From Streptomyces thermodiastaticus (GTDB lineage Bacteria; Actinomycetota; Actinomycetes; Streptomycetales; Streptomycetaceae), in assembly GCF_014656135.1 (NCBI RefSeq), contig NZ_BNBV01000025.1:23360-87359 (forward strand): DNA of 64,000 nt. Reading direction: 5' to 3'. The position numbers were made by a program, and so were the translations under genes. Below, one piece after another: positions 34,574 through 43,830 of this stretch. The first letter of the stretch is position 1, and each line of letters opens with the position of its first letter. A model generated the notes under the pieces. The model searched no databases. It saw nothing but the letters and a program-made list of their open reading frames with translations, and was not told the DNA's origin.

Positions 34574-35668
34574 CTACTTCCCGGGCTGCTGCTGCGGGAT
34601 CGTGGCCGCCGGGCGGGTCTCGGCGGGGGACGGGTCCTCGTGCGCCGGCGGAGCCGCGACCGCCGCCGGTTCCGCGGCCGGGGCGTCCCCGGCGGGGGCC
34701 GTCGCACCGCCGACGATGCGGATGTCGGCCGCGTCCAGGGCCCGCTTGATCCGCCAGCGCAGCTCGCGCTCCACGGCTGCGGACTTGCCCGGCATGGTCT
34801 TCGCGGACACCCGCACCACCATCGAGTCGATCTCCACGCTGTCCAGGCCCAGCACCTCGACCGGGCCCCACAGCAGCTCGGCCCAGGGCTCCTCCTTGCC
34901 CATCGTCCCCGCGACCTCGGTCAGGACGGACTTGACCTCGTCCAGGTCCTCGCTCGCCTTGAGGGTCACGTCGACGTTCGCCGTCGACCACCCCTGGGAG
35001 AGGTTGCCGATCCGCTTGACCTCGCCGTTGCGGACGTACCAGATCTCCCCGTCCGCGCCGCGCAGCTTGGTCACCCGCAGACCGACCTCGATCACCTCAC
35101 CGGTGGCCACACCCGCGTCGATGGTGTCGCCGACGCCGTACTGGTCCTCCAGGATCATGAAAACACCGGAGAGGAAGTCCGTGACCAGATTGCGGGCGCC
35201 GAAACCGACCGCCACGCCCGCCACACCGGCGCTGGCCAGCAGCGGAGCCAGATTGATCTGGAACGCCGACAGCACCATCAGCGCCGCCGTGCCCATGATC
35301 AGGAAGCCGGTCACCGAACGCAGCACCGAACCGATCGCCGCCGAGCGCTGCCGCCGCCGCTCGGCGTTGACCAGCAGCCCGCCCAGCCCGCTGCCGCCCG
35401 GCTGCTGCGCGCTCCTGCGGTTCATGCGGTCTATCAGCTTGGTGATCGCCCGCCGGACCACCATGCGCAGCACCAGCGCGACGACCACGATGAGGACCAC
35501 CCGCAGGCCGGTCGCCAGCCAGGTGGACCAGTTCTGCTCCACCCAGTTCGCCGCGTTGTTCGCGCTCTGCTGGGCGTCCTGGAACGAGGGGACCGGCACG
35601 TCCGGCGACTGCGCGTCGGTCGGCGACGGGGACGGGCCGGCGGCCAGCAGGACGACGGGCACGGACAC
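34574..35668 (-). CDS. Small-conductance mechanosensitive channel, MscS family
   Basis: A 364-residue inner-membrane channel that opens under membrane tension to release osmolytes. It has a membrane segment WLATGLRVVLIVVVALVLRM, a second (SVLRSVTGFLIMGTAALMVL) and the pore helix region SAGVAGVAVGFGARNLVTDF with the Ala/Gly-rich TM3 pattern. The beta domain contains FMILEDQYGVGDTIDAG and EVGLRVTKLRGADGEIWYV. A C-terminal alpha/beta domain and a 40-residue Ala/Pro tail complete it. The N-terminus resembles a signal peptide (MSVPVVLLAAGPSP). It diverges from the HNH gene. The 337-base gap between them (35669-36005) shows no gene. Confidence 0.9.
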   Translation of the reverse strand: MSVPVVLLAAGPSPSPTDAQSPDVPVPSFQDAQQSANNAANWVEQNWSTWLATGLRVVLIVVVALVLRMVVRRAITKLIDRMNRRSAQQPGGSGLGGLLVNAERRRQRSAAIGSVLRSVTGFLIMGTAALMVLSAFQINLAPLLASAGVAGVAVGFGARNLVTDFLSGVFMILEDQYGVGDTIDAGVATGEVIEVGLRVTKLRGADGEIWYVRNGEVKRIGNLSQGWSTANVDVTLKASEDLDEVKSVLTEVAGTMGKEEPWAELLWGPVEVLGLDSVEIDSMVVRVSAKTMPGKSAAVERELRWRIKRALDAADIRIVGGATAPAGDAPAAEPAAVAAPPAHEDPSPAETRPAATIPQQQPGK

Positions 35669-36005
35669 GACAGGTACCTCCAGGTGCGTCCACCCTCCGG
35701 CGCGAGCGGGTCAGTATCGGTCGGATCACGAAGAGGTCACCGGACGGGCAGAGCCACCACACTAACGGGGCACGTGGCGCGGAACGCCGTGAACGTCCGC
35801 GGATGTCCGGCACGGACCGGGTGCCGGCCCGTATCTGAGCAGCCTGTGTGAGCGGAGCGCACTGCGGGGGGAGAAAGAGCATGTGGTGGAAAACACTCCC
35901 AGCCCGTTACCGGGACATGGTGGCGCGGTCACCAGCCATGAGGGGACACTGACTCCAGGTCGTCCCGGCGCGAGCCACGCGCCGCCGGCGTACAAGGAGG
36001 CATCC

Positions 36006-36542
36006 GTGCCGCATGTCCTGGTCCTCAACGCGTCGTACGAGCCTCTCGGCGTCGTACCGCTCCGCCGCGCGCTCGTCCTCGTGCTCGAGAACAAGGCAGT
36101 CTGCCTCGAGGAGTCCGGCGCCCATCTGCACAGCGCAACCCTCACCGTCCCCGCACCCAGCGTGGTCCGGCTCAAGCGCTTCGTCCGCGTCCCCTACCGG
36201 GGACCCGTTCCCCTGACCCGGCGGGCCCTGTTCGCCCGCGACGGAGGCCGCTGCATGTACTGCGGCGGCGTCGCCACCAGCGTCGATCACGTCATCCCGC
36301 GCTCACGCGGTGGCAAGCACGCCTGGGACAACGTGGTCGCCTCATGCCGGCGCTGCAACCACGTCAAGGCCGACCGCCACCTCGTGGAGCTGGGCTGGCG
36401 CCTGCGCCACAAGCCGGCCCCGCCCACCGGCCTGGCCTGGCGCATCATCGGCACCGGGCACCGGGACCCACGCTGGCTGCCCTACCTGCAGCCGTACGGC
36501 GCGGACGACGTCCTGGCCCGGATCGACGGCCTGCCGGCCTGA
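36006..36542 (+). CDS. HNH endonuclease
   Basis: A 178-residue HNH nuclease of the small actinobacterial type. The nuclease core has zinc-binding Cys pairs CMYCGG and CRRCNH around TSVDHVIPRSRGGKHAWDN, with the catalytic His in DHVIPRS. The N-terminal half (HVLVLNASYEPLGVVPLRRA) is the conserved companion domain of this family. GTG 36006 is selected because AAGGAGG lies five bases before it; the frame is open to 35883, but that stretch is unlike the family. Its biological target is not known. It is a chromosomal, widely conserved housekeeping-like gene rather than an evident homing element. Confidence 0.92.
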   Translation: MPHVLVLNASYEPLGVVPLRRALVLVLENKAVCLEESGAHLHSATLTVPAPSVVRLKRFVRVPYRGPVPLTRRALFARDGGRCMYCGGVATSVDHVIPRSRGGKHAWDNVVASCRRCNHVKADRHLVELGWRLRHKPAPPTGLAWRIIGTGHRDPRWLPYLQPYGADDVLARIDGLPA

Positions 36543-36998
36543 GTCCGGGCCTTTCTGCGTCCCGGGGGGCGTACCCCGGGTGCCCGCGCCCCCGGGGATC
36601 GCACCCGCCCGCCCTCACGCGGCGGCAGGGCGGGCGGCGGCCAGATGCTCGCCGGACGGTACGCCGACCGGGAGCACATGGCGCGTGCCCGCGTGGCCGA
36701 GCTGCGGCGGGAGGCGGCCCGGGACCCCGCGCACCCGCGCCTGGCCGAGCCGGTGGGCGGGCTGTCGGCGCAAGACGCCGCCTCCCGGGCTGGTGGGCCG
36801 GTCACCGGGTGGTCACGCGGCCCGCGGGCACCAAGGCCCTGTGCCACCCGGTGGCCGGGCGCCGACGCCCCCGCCGTCCCGCATCCGTGCCGTCCAACGA
36901 GGTGACGTGAGGCACGTCGGCCGCTCAGGGACGTCTGCCGTCGCGTCGACGGGGTAGGGCTGCGGTATCCCGTAGCCGTACTCGACAAGGAGGCCCCC
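36543..36998. other. 456-base gap without a supported gene
   Basis: An open frame at 36645-36905 begins LAGRYADREHMARARVAEL and looks protein-like for some 35 residues. It then turns into Arg/Pro/Gly low complexity, with no Shine-Dalgarno and no family match; it may be a decayed fragment. The last part holds the promoter and Shine-Dalgarno region for the gene at 36999. Confidence 0.4.
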
Positions 36999-37280
36999 GT
37001 GGCCGCATCGGCTCAGCTTCTGCTCTCGGCCCTGTCCGCACCCGAGGCGTTCGCCGGCCCCGAGTCCCCCCTGTGCGGGTCGGAGAGCGCCTGCGCGGAG
37101 GCGCCGCTGACCAGCGAACCCCCGCTGCCCGACGCCGCACCGCTCACCAGCGAGCCGCCGCTCGCCGAGACCGCGCCTCTGACCAGCGAGGCCGCCACAC
37201 GGGCCGACGGGTGCGGTCCGCTGCCGGCCCAGTGCGACGCCGAGCGGTCCGCCACGGCCACCGGGCGCGCGGAGCCGTAG
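36999..37280 (+). CDS. Small repeat protein coupled to malQ, unknown function
   Basis: GTG 36999 has a perfect AAGGAGG five bases upstream. The 93-residue product is acidic and Ala/Pro/Ser/Thr-rich, with a 12-residue unit repeated about two and a half times: APLTSEPPLPDA, APLTSEPPLAET, APLTSEAATRAD. Four cysteines occur (LCGSESACAE and, later, CGPLPAQC). There is no signal peptide, only a short hydrophobic start (ASAQLLLSALSAPEAF). Its TAG stop abuts the malQ ATG with no gap, so coupled translation is likely. The pattern resembles small actinobacterial peptides with clustered Cys, but no family is recognised. Confidence 0.6.
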   Translation: MAASAQLLLSALSAPEAFAGPESPLCGSESACAEAPLTSEPPLPDAAPLTSEPPLAETAPLTSEAATRADGCGPLPAQCDAERSATATGRAEP

Positions 37281-39425
37281 ATGGCGCCGCAGCCGGTCGA
37301 ACCGCCCGGCGCGACCCCCGGACGCACGCTGGCCCGGCTCGCCGCCCTGCACGGCGTCGCCACGTCCTACAGTCCCGCCCCGGGCCGCACGGCCACCGTC
37401 TCCGCCGACGCGGTCGTCGCCGCCCTGGCCGCCCTCGGCGTCGACGCGAGCAGCGAGGAGGCCGCCCGTGCCGCGCTCGCCGCCGGGGAACGGCAACGCG
37501 CCGAACGGCTGCTGCCGCCCACCGTCGTCCGCTTCCTGGGCGAGGACCCGCCCGCCGCCCTGACCGCGCTGCCGCCCGGCACCCGGCTCCGCGTCGACAC
37601 CGAGCAGGGCGAGGAACGCACCATCGCGGACGATCTGCCGCCGGGCGTGCACCGGCTGACCGCCACCGCCCCCGGCGGACGCGCCGGCCGCGCCCACCTG
37701 ATCGTCGCCCCGCCCCGGCTGCCGGTGCCCACGGGCCGCAGCCACGGCCTGCTGGTCCAGCTGTACTCCCTGCTCTCCCGGCGCTCCTGGGGCATGGGCG
37801 ACCTCGGTGACCTCGCCGAGCTGGCCGGCTGGGCCGGACGCACGCTCGGAGCCGGGTTCGTGCAGGTCAACCCGCTGCACGCGGCCGTGCCCGGCTCTCC
37901 CACGGACCCCTCGCCCTACCGGCCCTCCTCGCGCCGCTTCCCCGACCCCGTGCACCTGCGGGTGGAGAACGTCCCCGGGTACGCCTCGGTGGCCGGCCAC
38001 GAGCGGATGCGGTCGCTGCTCGCCGAGGCCGCCGCCCTGCGCGCGGCGGTGCTGGAGCGGGGCGCGCTCATCGACCGGGACGCGGTGTGGCGGCTGAAGC
38101 GGCAGGCGCTGGAGATGGTCCACCAGGTGCGGCTCGAACCGGGACGGCGTGCCGCGTACGAGGCGTTCCTCGCCGAGCAGGGCCAGGAGCTGGAGGACCA
38201 CGCCACCTGGTGCGCGCTTGCGGAGGTGCACGGCTCCGACTGGCGCACCTGGCCGGCCGGGCTGCGCGACCCCCGCTCGGCCGAGACCGCCCGCGCCCGC
38301 CACGAGCTGAGGGACCGGGTCGGCTTCCACCGCCGGCTGGCCTGGCTCACCGACCTCCAGCTGGCCGAGGCCCGGCGCGCGGCGGGCGAGGCCGGCATGG
38401 ACATCGGGATCGTGCACGACCTCGCGGTCGGCGTGCACCCGCAGGGCGCCGACGCCTGGGCGCAGCAGGAGTACTACGCGGCCGGGATGTCGGTGGGCGC
38501 CCCGCCGGACGCGTTCAACGCCCGCGGCCAGGACTGGGACCTGCCGCCCTGGCGCCCCGACCGTCTGGCCGCCTCCGGCTACGCCCCCTTCCGCCGGCTG
38601 CTGCGCGCCCTGCTCCGTTCCGCCGGCGCACTGCGCATCGACCACGTCATGGGACTCTTCCGGCTGTGGTGGATCCCGCGGGGCCGCCCGCCCACCGAGG
38701 GCACCTACGTCCGCTACGACGCCGACGCCATGCTCGCGCTGCTGGTGCTGGAGGCCTCCCGCGCCGGGGCCGTGGTGATCGGCGAGGACCTGGGCACGGT
38801 CGAGCCGGGGGTGCGCGAGGCGCTGCGCGAGCGCGGGGTGCTCGGCACCTCGGTGCTGTGGTTCGAGCGGGACTGGGACGGCGACGGCCGTCCCCTGCCC
38901 CCGGAACGCTGGCGCGCCGGCTGCCTGGCCACCGCCACCAACCACGACCTGCCGCCCACCGCGGCCCGCCTCACCGGCGAGCACGTCACCCTGCGCCACC
39001 GCCTCGGGCTGCTCACCCGGCCGCTGGAGCAGGAACGCGCCGAGGCCGCCGCGGACACCGCCGAGTGGCTGGCCCTGCTCGCAGCGCTGGGCCTGCTGCA
39101 TGGGCCCGGCACGGAGCAGTGCGCCGTGCCGGAGGAGGAGGCGATCCAGGCGGTGCACCGCTTCCTGGCGCGTACCCCCGCCCGCATGGTGGGCCTCTGG
39201 CTGCCGGACGCCGTCGGGGACCGCCGACCGCAGAACCTGCCCGGCACCTGGGACCAGTACCCGAACTGGCGGCTTCCCATGGCCGATGCCCAAGGCCGTC
39301 CCGTGACCCTGGAGGACCTCGCCGCCTCGCCCCGCGTGCGCGCGCTGGCCGACGTGCTGCGCTCCGGGGTGCGGGACGGCGGCGGGGCCGAGCAGGGCGG
39401 GCTCAAACGGGCGGAGACGGCCTGA
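37281..39425 (+). CDS. malQ: 4-alpha-glucanotransferase (amylomaltase) MalQ
   Basis: A 714-residue GH77 enzyme that transfers maltodextrin units between glucans in maltose/glycogen metabolism. The catalytic triad is visible: nucleophile Asp in ALRIDHVMGLFR near residue 453, acid/base Glu in VVIGEDLGTVEPG, and stabilising Asp in ATNHDLPPTAARL. Other family blocks are SRRSWGMGDLGDLAELAGWA, VNPLHAAVPGSPTDPSPYRP and GQDWDLPPW. The N-terminal 150 residues form the beta-sandwich extension seen in actinobacterial MalQ. ATG 37281 directly follows the stop of the small repeat protein. A GC-rich hairpin follows the stop. Confidence 0.95.
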   Translation: MAPQPVEPPGATPGRTLARLAALHGVATSYSPAPGRTATVSADAVVAALAALGVDASSEEAARAALAAGERQRAERLLPPTVVRFLGEDPPAALTALPPGTRLRVDTEQGEERTIADDLPPGVHRLTATAPGGRAGRAHLIVAPPRLPVPTGRSHGLLVQLYSLLSRRSWGMGDLGDLAELAGWAGRTLGAGFVQVNPLHAAVPGSPTDPSPYRPSSRRFPDPVHLRVENVPGYASVAGHERMRSLLAEAAALRAAVLERGALIDRDAVWRLKRQALEMVHQVRLEPGRRAAYEAFLAEQGQELEDHATWCALAEVHGSDWRTWPAGLRDPRSAETARARHELRDRVGFHRRLAWLTDLQLAEARRAAGEAGMDIGIVHDLAVGVHPQGADAWAQQEYYAAGMSVGAPPDAFNARGQDWDLPPWRPDRLAASGYAPFRRLLRALLRSAGALRIDHVMGLFRLWWIPRGRPPTEGTYVRYDADAMLALLVLEASRAGAVVIGEDLGTVEPGVREALRERGVLGTSVLWFERDWDGDGRPLPPERWRAGCLATATNHDLPPTAARLTGEHVTLRHRLGLLTRPLEQERAEAAADTAEWLALLAALGLLHGPGTEQCAVPEEEAIQAVHRFLARTPARMVGLWLPDAVGDRRPQNLPGTWDQYPNWRLPMADAQGRPVTLEDLAASPRVRALADVLRSGVRDGGGAEQGGLKRAETA

Positions 39426-39438
39426 GCACGCGGCGGAC

Positions 39439-39479
39439 GCGCGCCGGAGCCTGCTCGCCCACGGCACGCTCCGGCGCGC
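39439..39479 (+). terminator. Hairpin after malQ
   Basis: GCGCGCCGGAGC and its exact complement GCTCCGGCGCGC form a 12-bp stem 13 bases past the malQ stop, followed by GCCCCTC. Confidence 0.65.
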
Positions 39480-39542
39480 GCCCCTCGGCGCATACAGCAC
39501 CCCGGACGCGCAAGGCGTTCAGGCGTTCGCTACGTTTGCACC

Positions 39543-39818
39543 GTGGACAAGAAGAACGCCCTGCGCGCCGGCGCTCTGGCCGCCGGTACGACGCTGATGA
39601 TGCTGCTCATGTCGTCTCCCGCGCTCGCGCTGAACCGCGACGACGGTGACGACCCCGGCCCGGGCCTGAGCGTCATCGAGACGCTGGGCTACTTCGTCGG
39701 CCTGCCGATCCTGCTGTTCGTGGTGATCGCGGGCCTGGTCATGCTGCTGACCAAGCCGGACATCAAGAAGCAGGACACCAGCCGGAACGTGAAGACCAAG
39801 GCCGAGGCCAAGGCCTGA
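39543..39818 (+). CDS. Small membrane protein, function unknown
   Basis: A 91-residue protein with two hydrophobic segments. The first is an N-terminal signal or anchor (ALRAGALAAGTTLMMLLMSS, ending ALA). The second is YFVGLPILLFVVIAGLVMLL, followed by a Lys-rich cytoplasmic tail (KPDIKKQDTSRNVKTKAEAK). GTG 39543 has no Shine-Dalgarno. TACGTT ends six bases before it, which fits a -10 box of a leaderless mRNA. Similar short membrane proteins are widespread in Streptomyces, without known function. Confidence 0.8.
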   Translation: MDKKNALRAGALAAGTTLMMLLMSSPALALNRDDGDDPGPGLSVIETLGYFVGLPILLFVVIAGLVMLLTKPDIKKQDTSRNVKTKAEAKA

Positions 39819-39857
39819 CCGGCGTCGGCACACACAGGGCGCGCCACCGACACGTCC

Positions 39858-39933
39858 GCCGAGGGTGCCGGCCCCGCCGCCGTACGGATGCACACGCGTG
39901 TGCCGTACGGGAGACGGGGCCGGCGCCCTCGGC
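39858..39933. terminator. Very large nested bidirectional hairpin
   Basis: A 76-base structure lies between convergent genes. The outer stem GCCGAGGGTGCCGGCCCCG pairs with its complement with a single G-T. Inside it lie CCGTACGG at both sides and the palindrome GCACACGCGTGTGC at the tip. It can end transcripts from both the small membrane gene and pepN. The rest of the 39819-40099 gap shows no gene. Confidence 0.75.
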
Positions 39934-40099
39934 GTGTTGCATGCGCGGGTGCCCCGGCTCGCCGGGTGCCGCGTCCCGTGCGGTGGGGCGGGCACGGCCC
40001 GGCCGGTGACCGGGCCGCGGCGCTCTCCCCCCGTGCCCGCGGCGGTGCCGCCGCCGGGCGGCTGCGCCGACGCGAGGGCCGGCACGGCCGCACCGCGGG

Positions 40100-42679
40100 T
40101 CAGCGGCCGGCTGCCGCCGCGTCCGCCGCCTGGGCCTTCAGCGCACGCTCGACACCGGCCCGCGACTCCGAGACCAGCCGGCGCAGCGCCGCGTTCGGCT
40201 CCGCGGACTGAAGCCACGCGTCGGTTGTGCGCAGCGTCTCCTCGGAGACCTGCACCGCCGGGTACAGCCCGACCGCGATCTGCTGGGCCATCTCGTGGGA
40301 GCGGGATTCCCAGATGCCCTTGACCACCTCGAAGTACCGGTCGGTGTACGGCGCCAGCAGCTCCCGCTGGTCGGTCTGGACGAAGCCCGCGATGACCGCC
40401 TCCTGGACGGCGTTGGGCAGCTTGTCGGAGTCGATGACCGACGCCCAGGCCTCGGCCTTCGCCTCCTCGGTGGGACGGGCGGCGCGGGCGGTGGCCGCGT
40501 GCCGCTCGCCGGCCGCGGTCCTGTCCCGCTCGTACTCGGCCGCGATCTCCGCCTCGTCGAACCGGCCGGTGGCCGCGAGCCGCTGCACGAACGCCCAGCG
40601 CAGCTCGGTGTCGACGACCAGGCCCTCGATCCTCTCCGTGCCCTGAAGCAGGGCCACCAGCAGGTCCAGCTGCTCCGGCGTGCGGGCGGTCGCCGCGAAG
40701 GCGCGCGCCCAGGCCAGCTGGTGGTCGCTGCCCGGCTGAGCGGCACGCAGGTGCGCCAGCGTGGCGTCGGTCCAGCGGGCGAGCAGCGCGTCCCGGGCGG
40801 CCGGGTCGGCGTACTGGTCGAGGGCCAGCTTCACCTGCCGCTGCAGCGACTGCACCACGCCGATGTCGGACTCCTTGCCGATGCCGGACAGCACCAGCGA
40901 CAGATAGTCGCGGGCGGCCAGCTCGGCGTCCCGGGTCATGTCCCAGGCCGAGGCCCAGCACAGCGCGCGCGGCAGAGAGGAGGCGAAGTCGCCCAGGTGC
41001 TCGGTGACGAACCGCAGCGACTCCTCGTCCAGGCGGACCTTGGCGTAGGACAGGTCGTCGTCGTTGAGCAGGATCACCGCGGGCCGGCGCCGGCCGGCCA
41101 GCTGCGGCACGGGGGTCAGCTCGCCGTCGACGTCCAGCTCGATGCGGTCGGTGCGCACCAGCTTGCCGGAGCCGCCGTCCAGGTCGTACAGGCCGATCGC
41201 GATGCGGTGCGGGCGCAGCACCGGCTCGCCCTTGGCGCCCGCCGGGAGGGCGGGTGCCTCCTGGCGGACGGCGAAGGAGGTGATGACGCCCTCGCCGTCG
41301 GTCTCGATCCGCGGGCGCAGGACGTTGATCCCGGCCGTCTCCAGCCACTTCTTCGACCAGTTCTTCAGGTCGCGGCCGGAGGTCTCCTCCAGGGCGCCCA
41401 GCAGGTCGCTCAGGCGGGTGTTGCCGTAGGCGTGGCGCTTGAAGTACGTCTGCACGCCGCGGAAGAACTCGTCCATTCCGACGTAGGCCACCAGCTGCTT
41501 GAGCACGCTGGCGCCCTTGGCGTAGGTGATGCCGTCGAAGTTGACGAGCACGTCGTCCAGGTCGCGGATCTCCGCCATGATCGGGTGCGTGGACGGCAGC
41601 TGGTCCTGCCGGTACGCCCAGGTCTTCATGGAGTTGGCGAACGTGGTCCACGCGTGCGGCCAGCGCGAGCCGGGGGCGTGCGCCTGGCAGGCGATGGAGG
41701 TGTAGGTGGCGAACGACTCGTTCAGCCACAGGTCGTTCCACCACTCCATGGTGACCAGGTCGCCGAACCACATGTGGGCCAGCTCGTGCAGGATCGTCTC
41801 CGCCCGCGCCTCGTACGCCGCGTCGGTCACCTTGGACCGGAAGACGTACTGGTCGCGGATGGTGACCGCGCCCGCGTTCTCCATCGCTCCCGCGTTGAAC
41901 TCGGGCACGAACAGCTGGTCGTACTTCGTGAACGGGTAGGCGTAGTCGAACTTCTCCTGGAACCAGTCGAAGCCCTGCCGGGTCACCTCGAAGATCGCAT
42001 CGGCGTCGAGGTGCTCGGCCAGCGACGGCCGGCAGTAGATGCCGAGCGGCACGGACTGCCCGTCCTTCTCGTACACGCTGTGCACGCTGTGGTACGGCCC
42101 GGCGATCAGCGCGGTGATGTACGTCGAGATGCGCGGCGTCGGCTCGAAGACCCAGACGTTGTCCTTCGGCTGAGGGGAGGGCGAGTTGGACACCACGGTC
42201 CAGCCCTCGGGCGCCTTCACGGTGAACTGGAAGGTGGCCTTCAGATCCGGCTGCTCGAAGCAGGCGAAGACCCGCCGCGCGTCCGGGACCTCGAACTGCG
42301 TGTACAGGTACGCCTGGTCGTCGACGGGATCGACGAAGCGGTGCAGGCCCTCACCGGTGTTGGTGTACGCGCAGTCGGCGACGACCCGCAGCACGTTGCG
42401 GCCCTCGAGCAGGCCGGGCAGCGCGATCCGGGAGTCCTGGAAGACCTCGGCGGGATCCAGCGTGTCGCCGTTGAGGACCACCTCGTGGACGGCCGGCGCG
42501 ACCAGGTCGGCGAAGGACTCGGCACCGTTCTCCGCCACGTCGAAGCGCACCGTGGTCACGGACCGGTAGGTGCCTCCCTCCTGCGCCCCGGAGAGGTCGA
42601 GTTCGATCTCGTACGAGTCGACGGTGAGCAGCTTCGCCCGCTGCCGCGCCTCCTCGCGCGTCAGGTTTGTGCCAGGCAC
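40100..42679 (-). CDS. pepN: Aminopeptidase N (M1 zinc metallopeptidase), copy 1
   Basis: An 859-residue cytosolic aminopeptidase that removes N-terminal residues from peptides. The exopeptidase motif GAMENAG lies near residue 265, the zinc site HELAHMWFGDLV near 295 with the downstream Glu in NESFATYTSIACQ, and the catalytic Tyr region follows. The N-terminal beta domain (TREEARQRAKLLTVDSYEIE) and the C-terminal helical ERAP-like domain are complete. A second PepN, at 45980-48553, is a close paralogue with the same domain order and many identical blocks such as FDGITYAKGASVLKQLVAYV. Start ATG 42679 gives MPGTNLTREEA, as in the paralogue. Confidence 0.95.
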   Translation of the reverse strand: MPGTNLTREEARQRAKLLTVDSYEIELDLSGAQEGGTYRSVTTVRFDVAENGAESFADLVAPAVHEVVLNGDTLDPAEVFQDSRIALPGLLEGRNVLRVVADCAYTNTGEGLHRFVDPVDDQAYLYTQFEVPDARRVFACFEQPDLKATFQFTVKAPEGWTVVSNSPSPQPKDNVWVFEPTPRISTYITALIAGPYHSVHSVYEKDGQSVPLGIYCRPSLAEHLDADAIFEVTRQGFDWFQEKFDYAYPFTKYDQLFVPEFNAGAMENAGAVTIRDQYVFRSKVTDAAYEARAETILHELAHMWFGDLVTMEWWNDLWLNESFATYTSIACQAHAPGSRWPHAWTTFANSMKTWAYRQDQLPSTHPIMAEIRDLDDVLVNFDGITYAKGASVLKQLVAYVGMDEFFRGVQTYFKRHAYGNTRLSDLLGALEETSGRDLKNWSKKWLETAGINVLRPRIETDGEGVITSFAVRQEAPALPAGAKGEPVLRPHRIAIGLYDLDGGSGKLVRTDRIELDVDGELTPVPQLAGRRRPAVILLNDDDLSYAKVRLDEESLRFVTEHLGDFASSLPRALCWASAWDMTRDAELAARDYLSLVLSGIGKESDIGVVQSLQRQVKLALDQYADPAARDALLARWTDATLAHLRAAQPGSDHQLAWARAFAATARTPEQLDLLVALLQGTERIEGLVVDTELRWAFVQRLAATGRFDEAEIAAEYERDRTAAGERHAATARAARPTEEAKAEAWASVIDSDKLPNAVQEAVIAGFVQTDQRELLAPYTDRYFEVVKGIWESRSHEMAQQIAVGLYPAVQVSEETLRTTDAWLQSAEPNAALRRLVSESRAGVERALKAQAADAAAAGR

Positions 42680-42734
42680 GCGTTCATCTCCTCCTGTGTA
42701 CGGATGCGGTCATCCTTCCACGTCGCGGACACCA

Positions 42735-42773
42735 CGAGCGGGCGGTCACCGGTGTGCGGCGACCGCCCGCTCG
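42735..42773 (-). terminator. Hairpin after asd
   Basis: CGAGCGGGCGGTC pairs perfectly over 13 bp with GACCGCCCGCTCG across a 13-base loop. It sits 41 bases past the asd stop and ahead of pepN copy 1. Confidence 0.7.
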
Positions 42774-42813
42774 AAGGGCGTACGGGCCTGGCAGACCTCC
42801 GGGACGCGGGGGC

Positions 42814-43830
42814 TTACGCGTTCAGCTCCGCCGCCACCAGCTCCGCCAGCTGGACCGCGTTCAGGGCCGCGCCCTTGCGGAGGTTGTCCGCGGAGACGAA
42901 CAGCGCCAGGCCGTTGTCCACCGTCTCGTCGCGGCGGATGCGGCCCACGTAGCAGGGGTCCTGGCCGGCGGCCTGCAGCGGGGTGGGGATGTCCGACAGG
43001 ACCACGCCGGGGGCCTCGGCCAGCAGCTCGGTGGCGCGCTCCACGCTGATCGGCCGTGCGAAACGGGCGTTGAGCTGCACGGAGTGACCGCTGAAGACGG
43101 GCACGCGCACGCAGGTGCCGGACACCTTCAGGTCCGGGATCTCCAGGATCTTGCGGGACTCGTGCCGCAGCTTCTGCTCCTCGTCGGTCTCGTTCAGACC
43201 GTCGTCGACGAGGTTGCCGGCGAAGGGCAGCACGTTGAAGGCGATCGGACGCTTGTAGACACCCGGGTCGGGGAAGTCCACCGCCGCGCCGTCGTGGGTC
43301 AGCTTGTCGGCCTCCGCGACGACCTTCTGCGTCTGTCCGTGCAGCTCGGTCACGCCTGCCAGGCCGGAGCCGGACACCGCCTGGTAGGTGGCGACGACCA
43401 GCGCCTGAAGCCCGGCCTCCTCGTGCAGCGGCTTGAGGACCGGCATCGCGGCCATCGTGGTGCAGTTCGGGTTGGCGATGATGCCCTTGGGGCGGTTGGC
43501 GAGGGCGTGCGGGTTCACCTCGGCCACCACCAGCGGCACGTCCGGGTCGCGGCGCCAGGCGGAGGAATTGTCGATCACCACGGCACCCTGCGAGGCGACC
43601 TTCTCGGCCAGCGCCTTCGAGGTGGCGCCGCCCGCCGAGAACAGCACGATGTCCAGGCCCGTGTAGTCGGCCTGGGCGGCGTCCTCCACGGTCACGCCGT
43701 CCAGGACCCGGCCCGCCGACCGGGCCGAGGCGAACAGCCGCAGCTCGGTGACGGGGAACTCGCGCTCCGTGAGGATCCTGCGCATGACCGTGCCGACCTG
43801 ACCGGTGGCTCCGACGATTCCGACCCTCAC
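42814..43830 (-). CDS. asd: Aspartate-semialdehyde dehydrogenase
   Basis: A 338-residue NADP-dependent enzyme that makes aspartate semialdehyde for lysine/DAP, threonine and methionine synthesis. The Rossmann start is RVGIVGATGQVGTVMRRIL, the catalytic Cys sits in IIANPNCTTMAAMPVL near residue 125, and substrate-binding and catalytic regions include YQAVSGSGLAGVTEL and VPVFSGHSVQLN. GTG 43830 has AAGGGAG five bases upstream and gives the correct N-terminus. The 360-base gap to the NUDIX gene (43831-44190) contains no further gene that I can support. Confidence 0.95.
   Translation of the reverse strand: MRVGIVGATGQVGTVMRRILTEREFPVTELRLFASARSAGRVLDGVTVEDAAQADYTGLDIVLFSAGGATSKALAEKVASQGAVVIDNSSAWRRDPDVPLVVAEVNPHALANRPKGIIANPNCTTMAAMPVLKPLHEEAGLQALVVATYQAVSGSGLAGVTELHGQTQKVVAEADKLTHDGAAVDFPDPGVYKRPIAFNVLPFAGNLVDDGLNETDEEQKLRHESRKILEIPDLKVSGTCVRVPVFSGHSVQLNARFARPISVERATELLAEAPGVVLSDIPTPLQAAGQDPCYVGRIRRDETVDNGLALFVSADNLRKGAALNAVQLAELVAAELNA

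Noticed and set aside
36645..36905. Possible gene between the HNH endonuclease and malQ
   Set aside because: Only about 35 residues look protein-like; no ribosome-binding site and no recognisable family.
42814..43830. Amino-acid riboswitch in front of asd
   Set aside because: The upstream 360 bases show no lysine or other riboswitch-like conserved helices.
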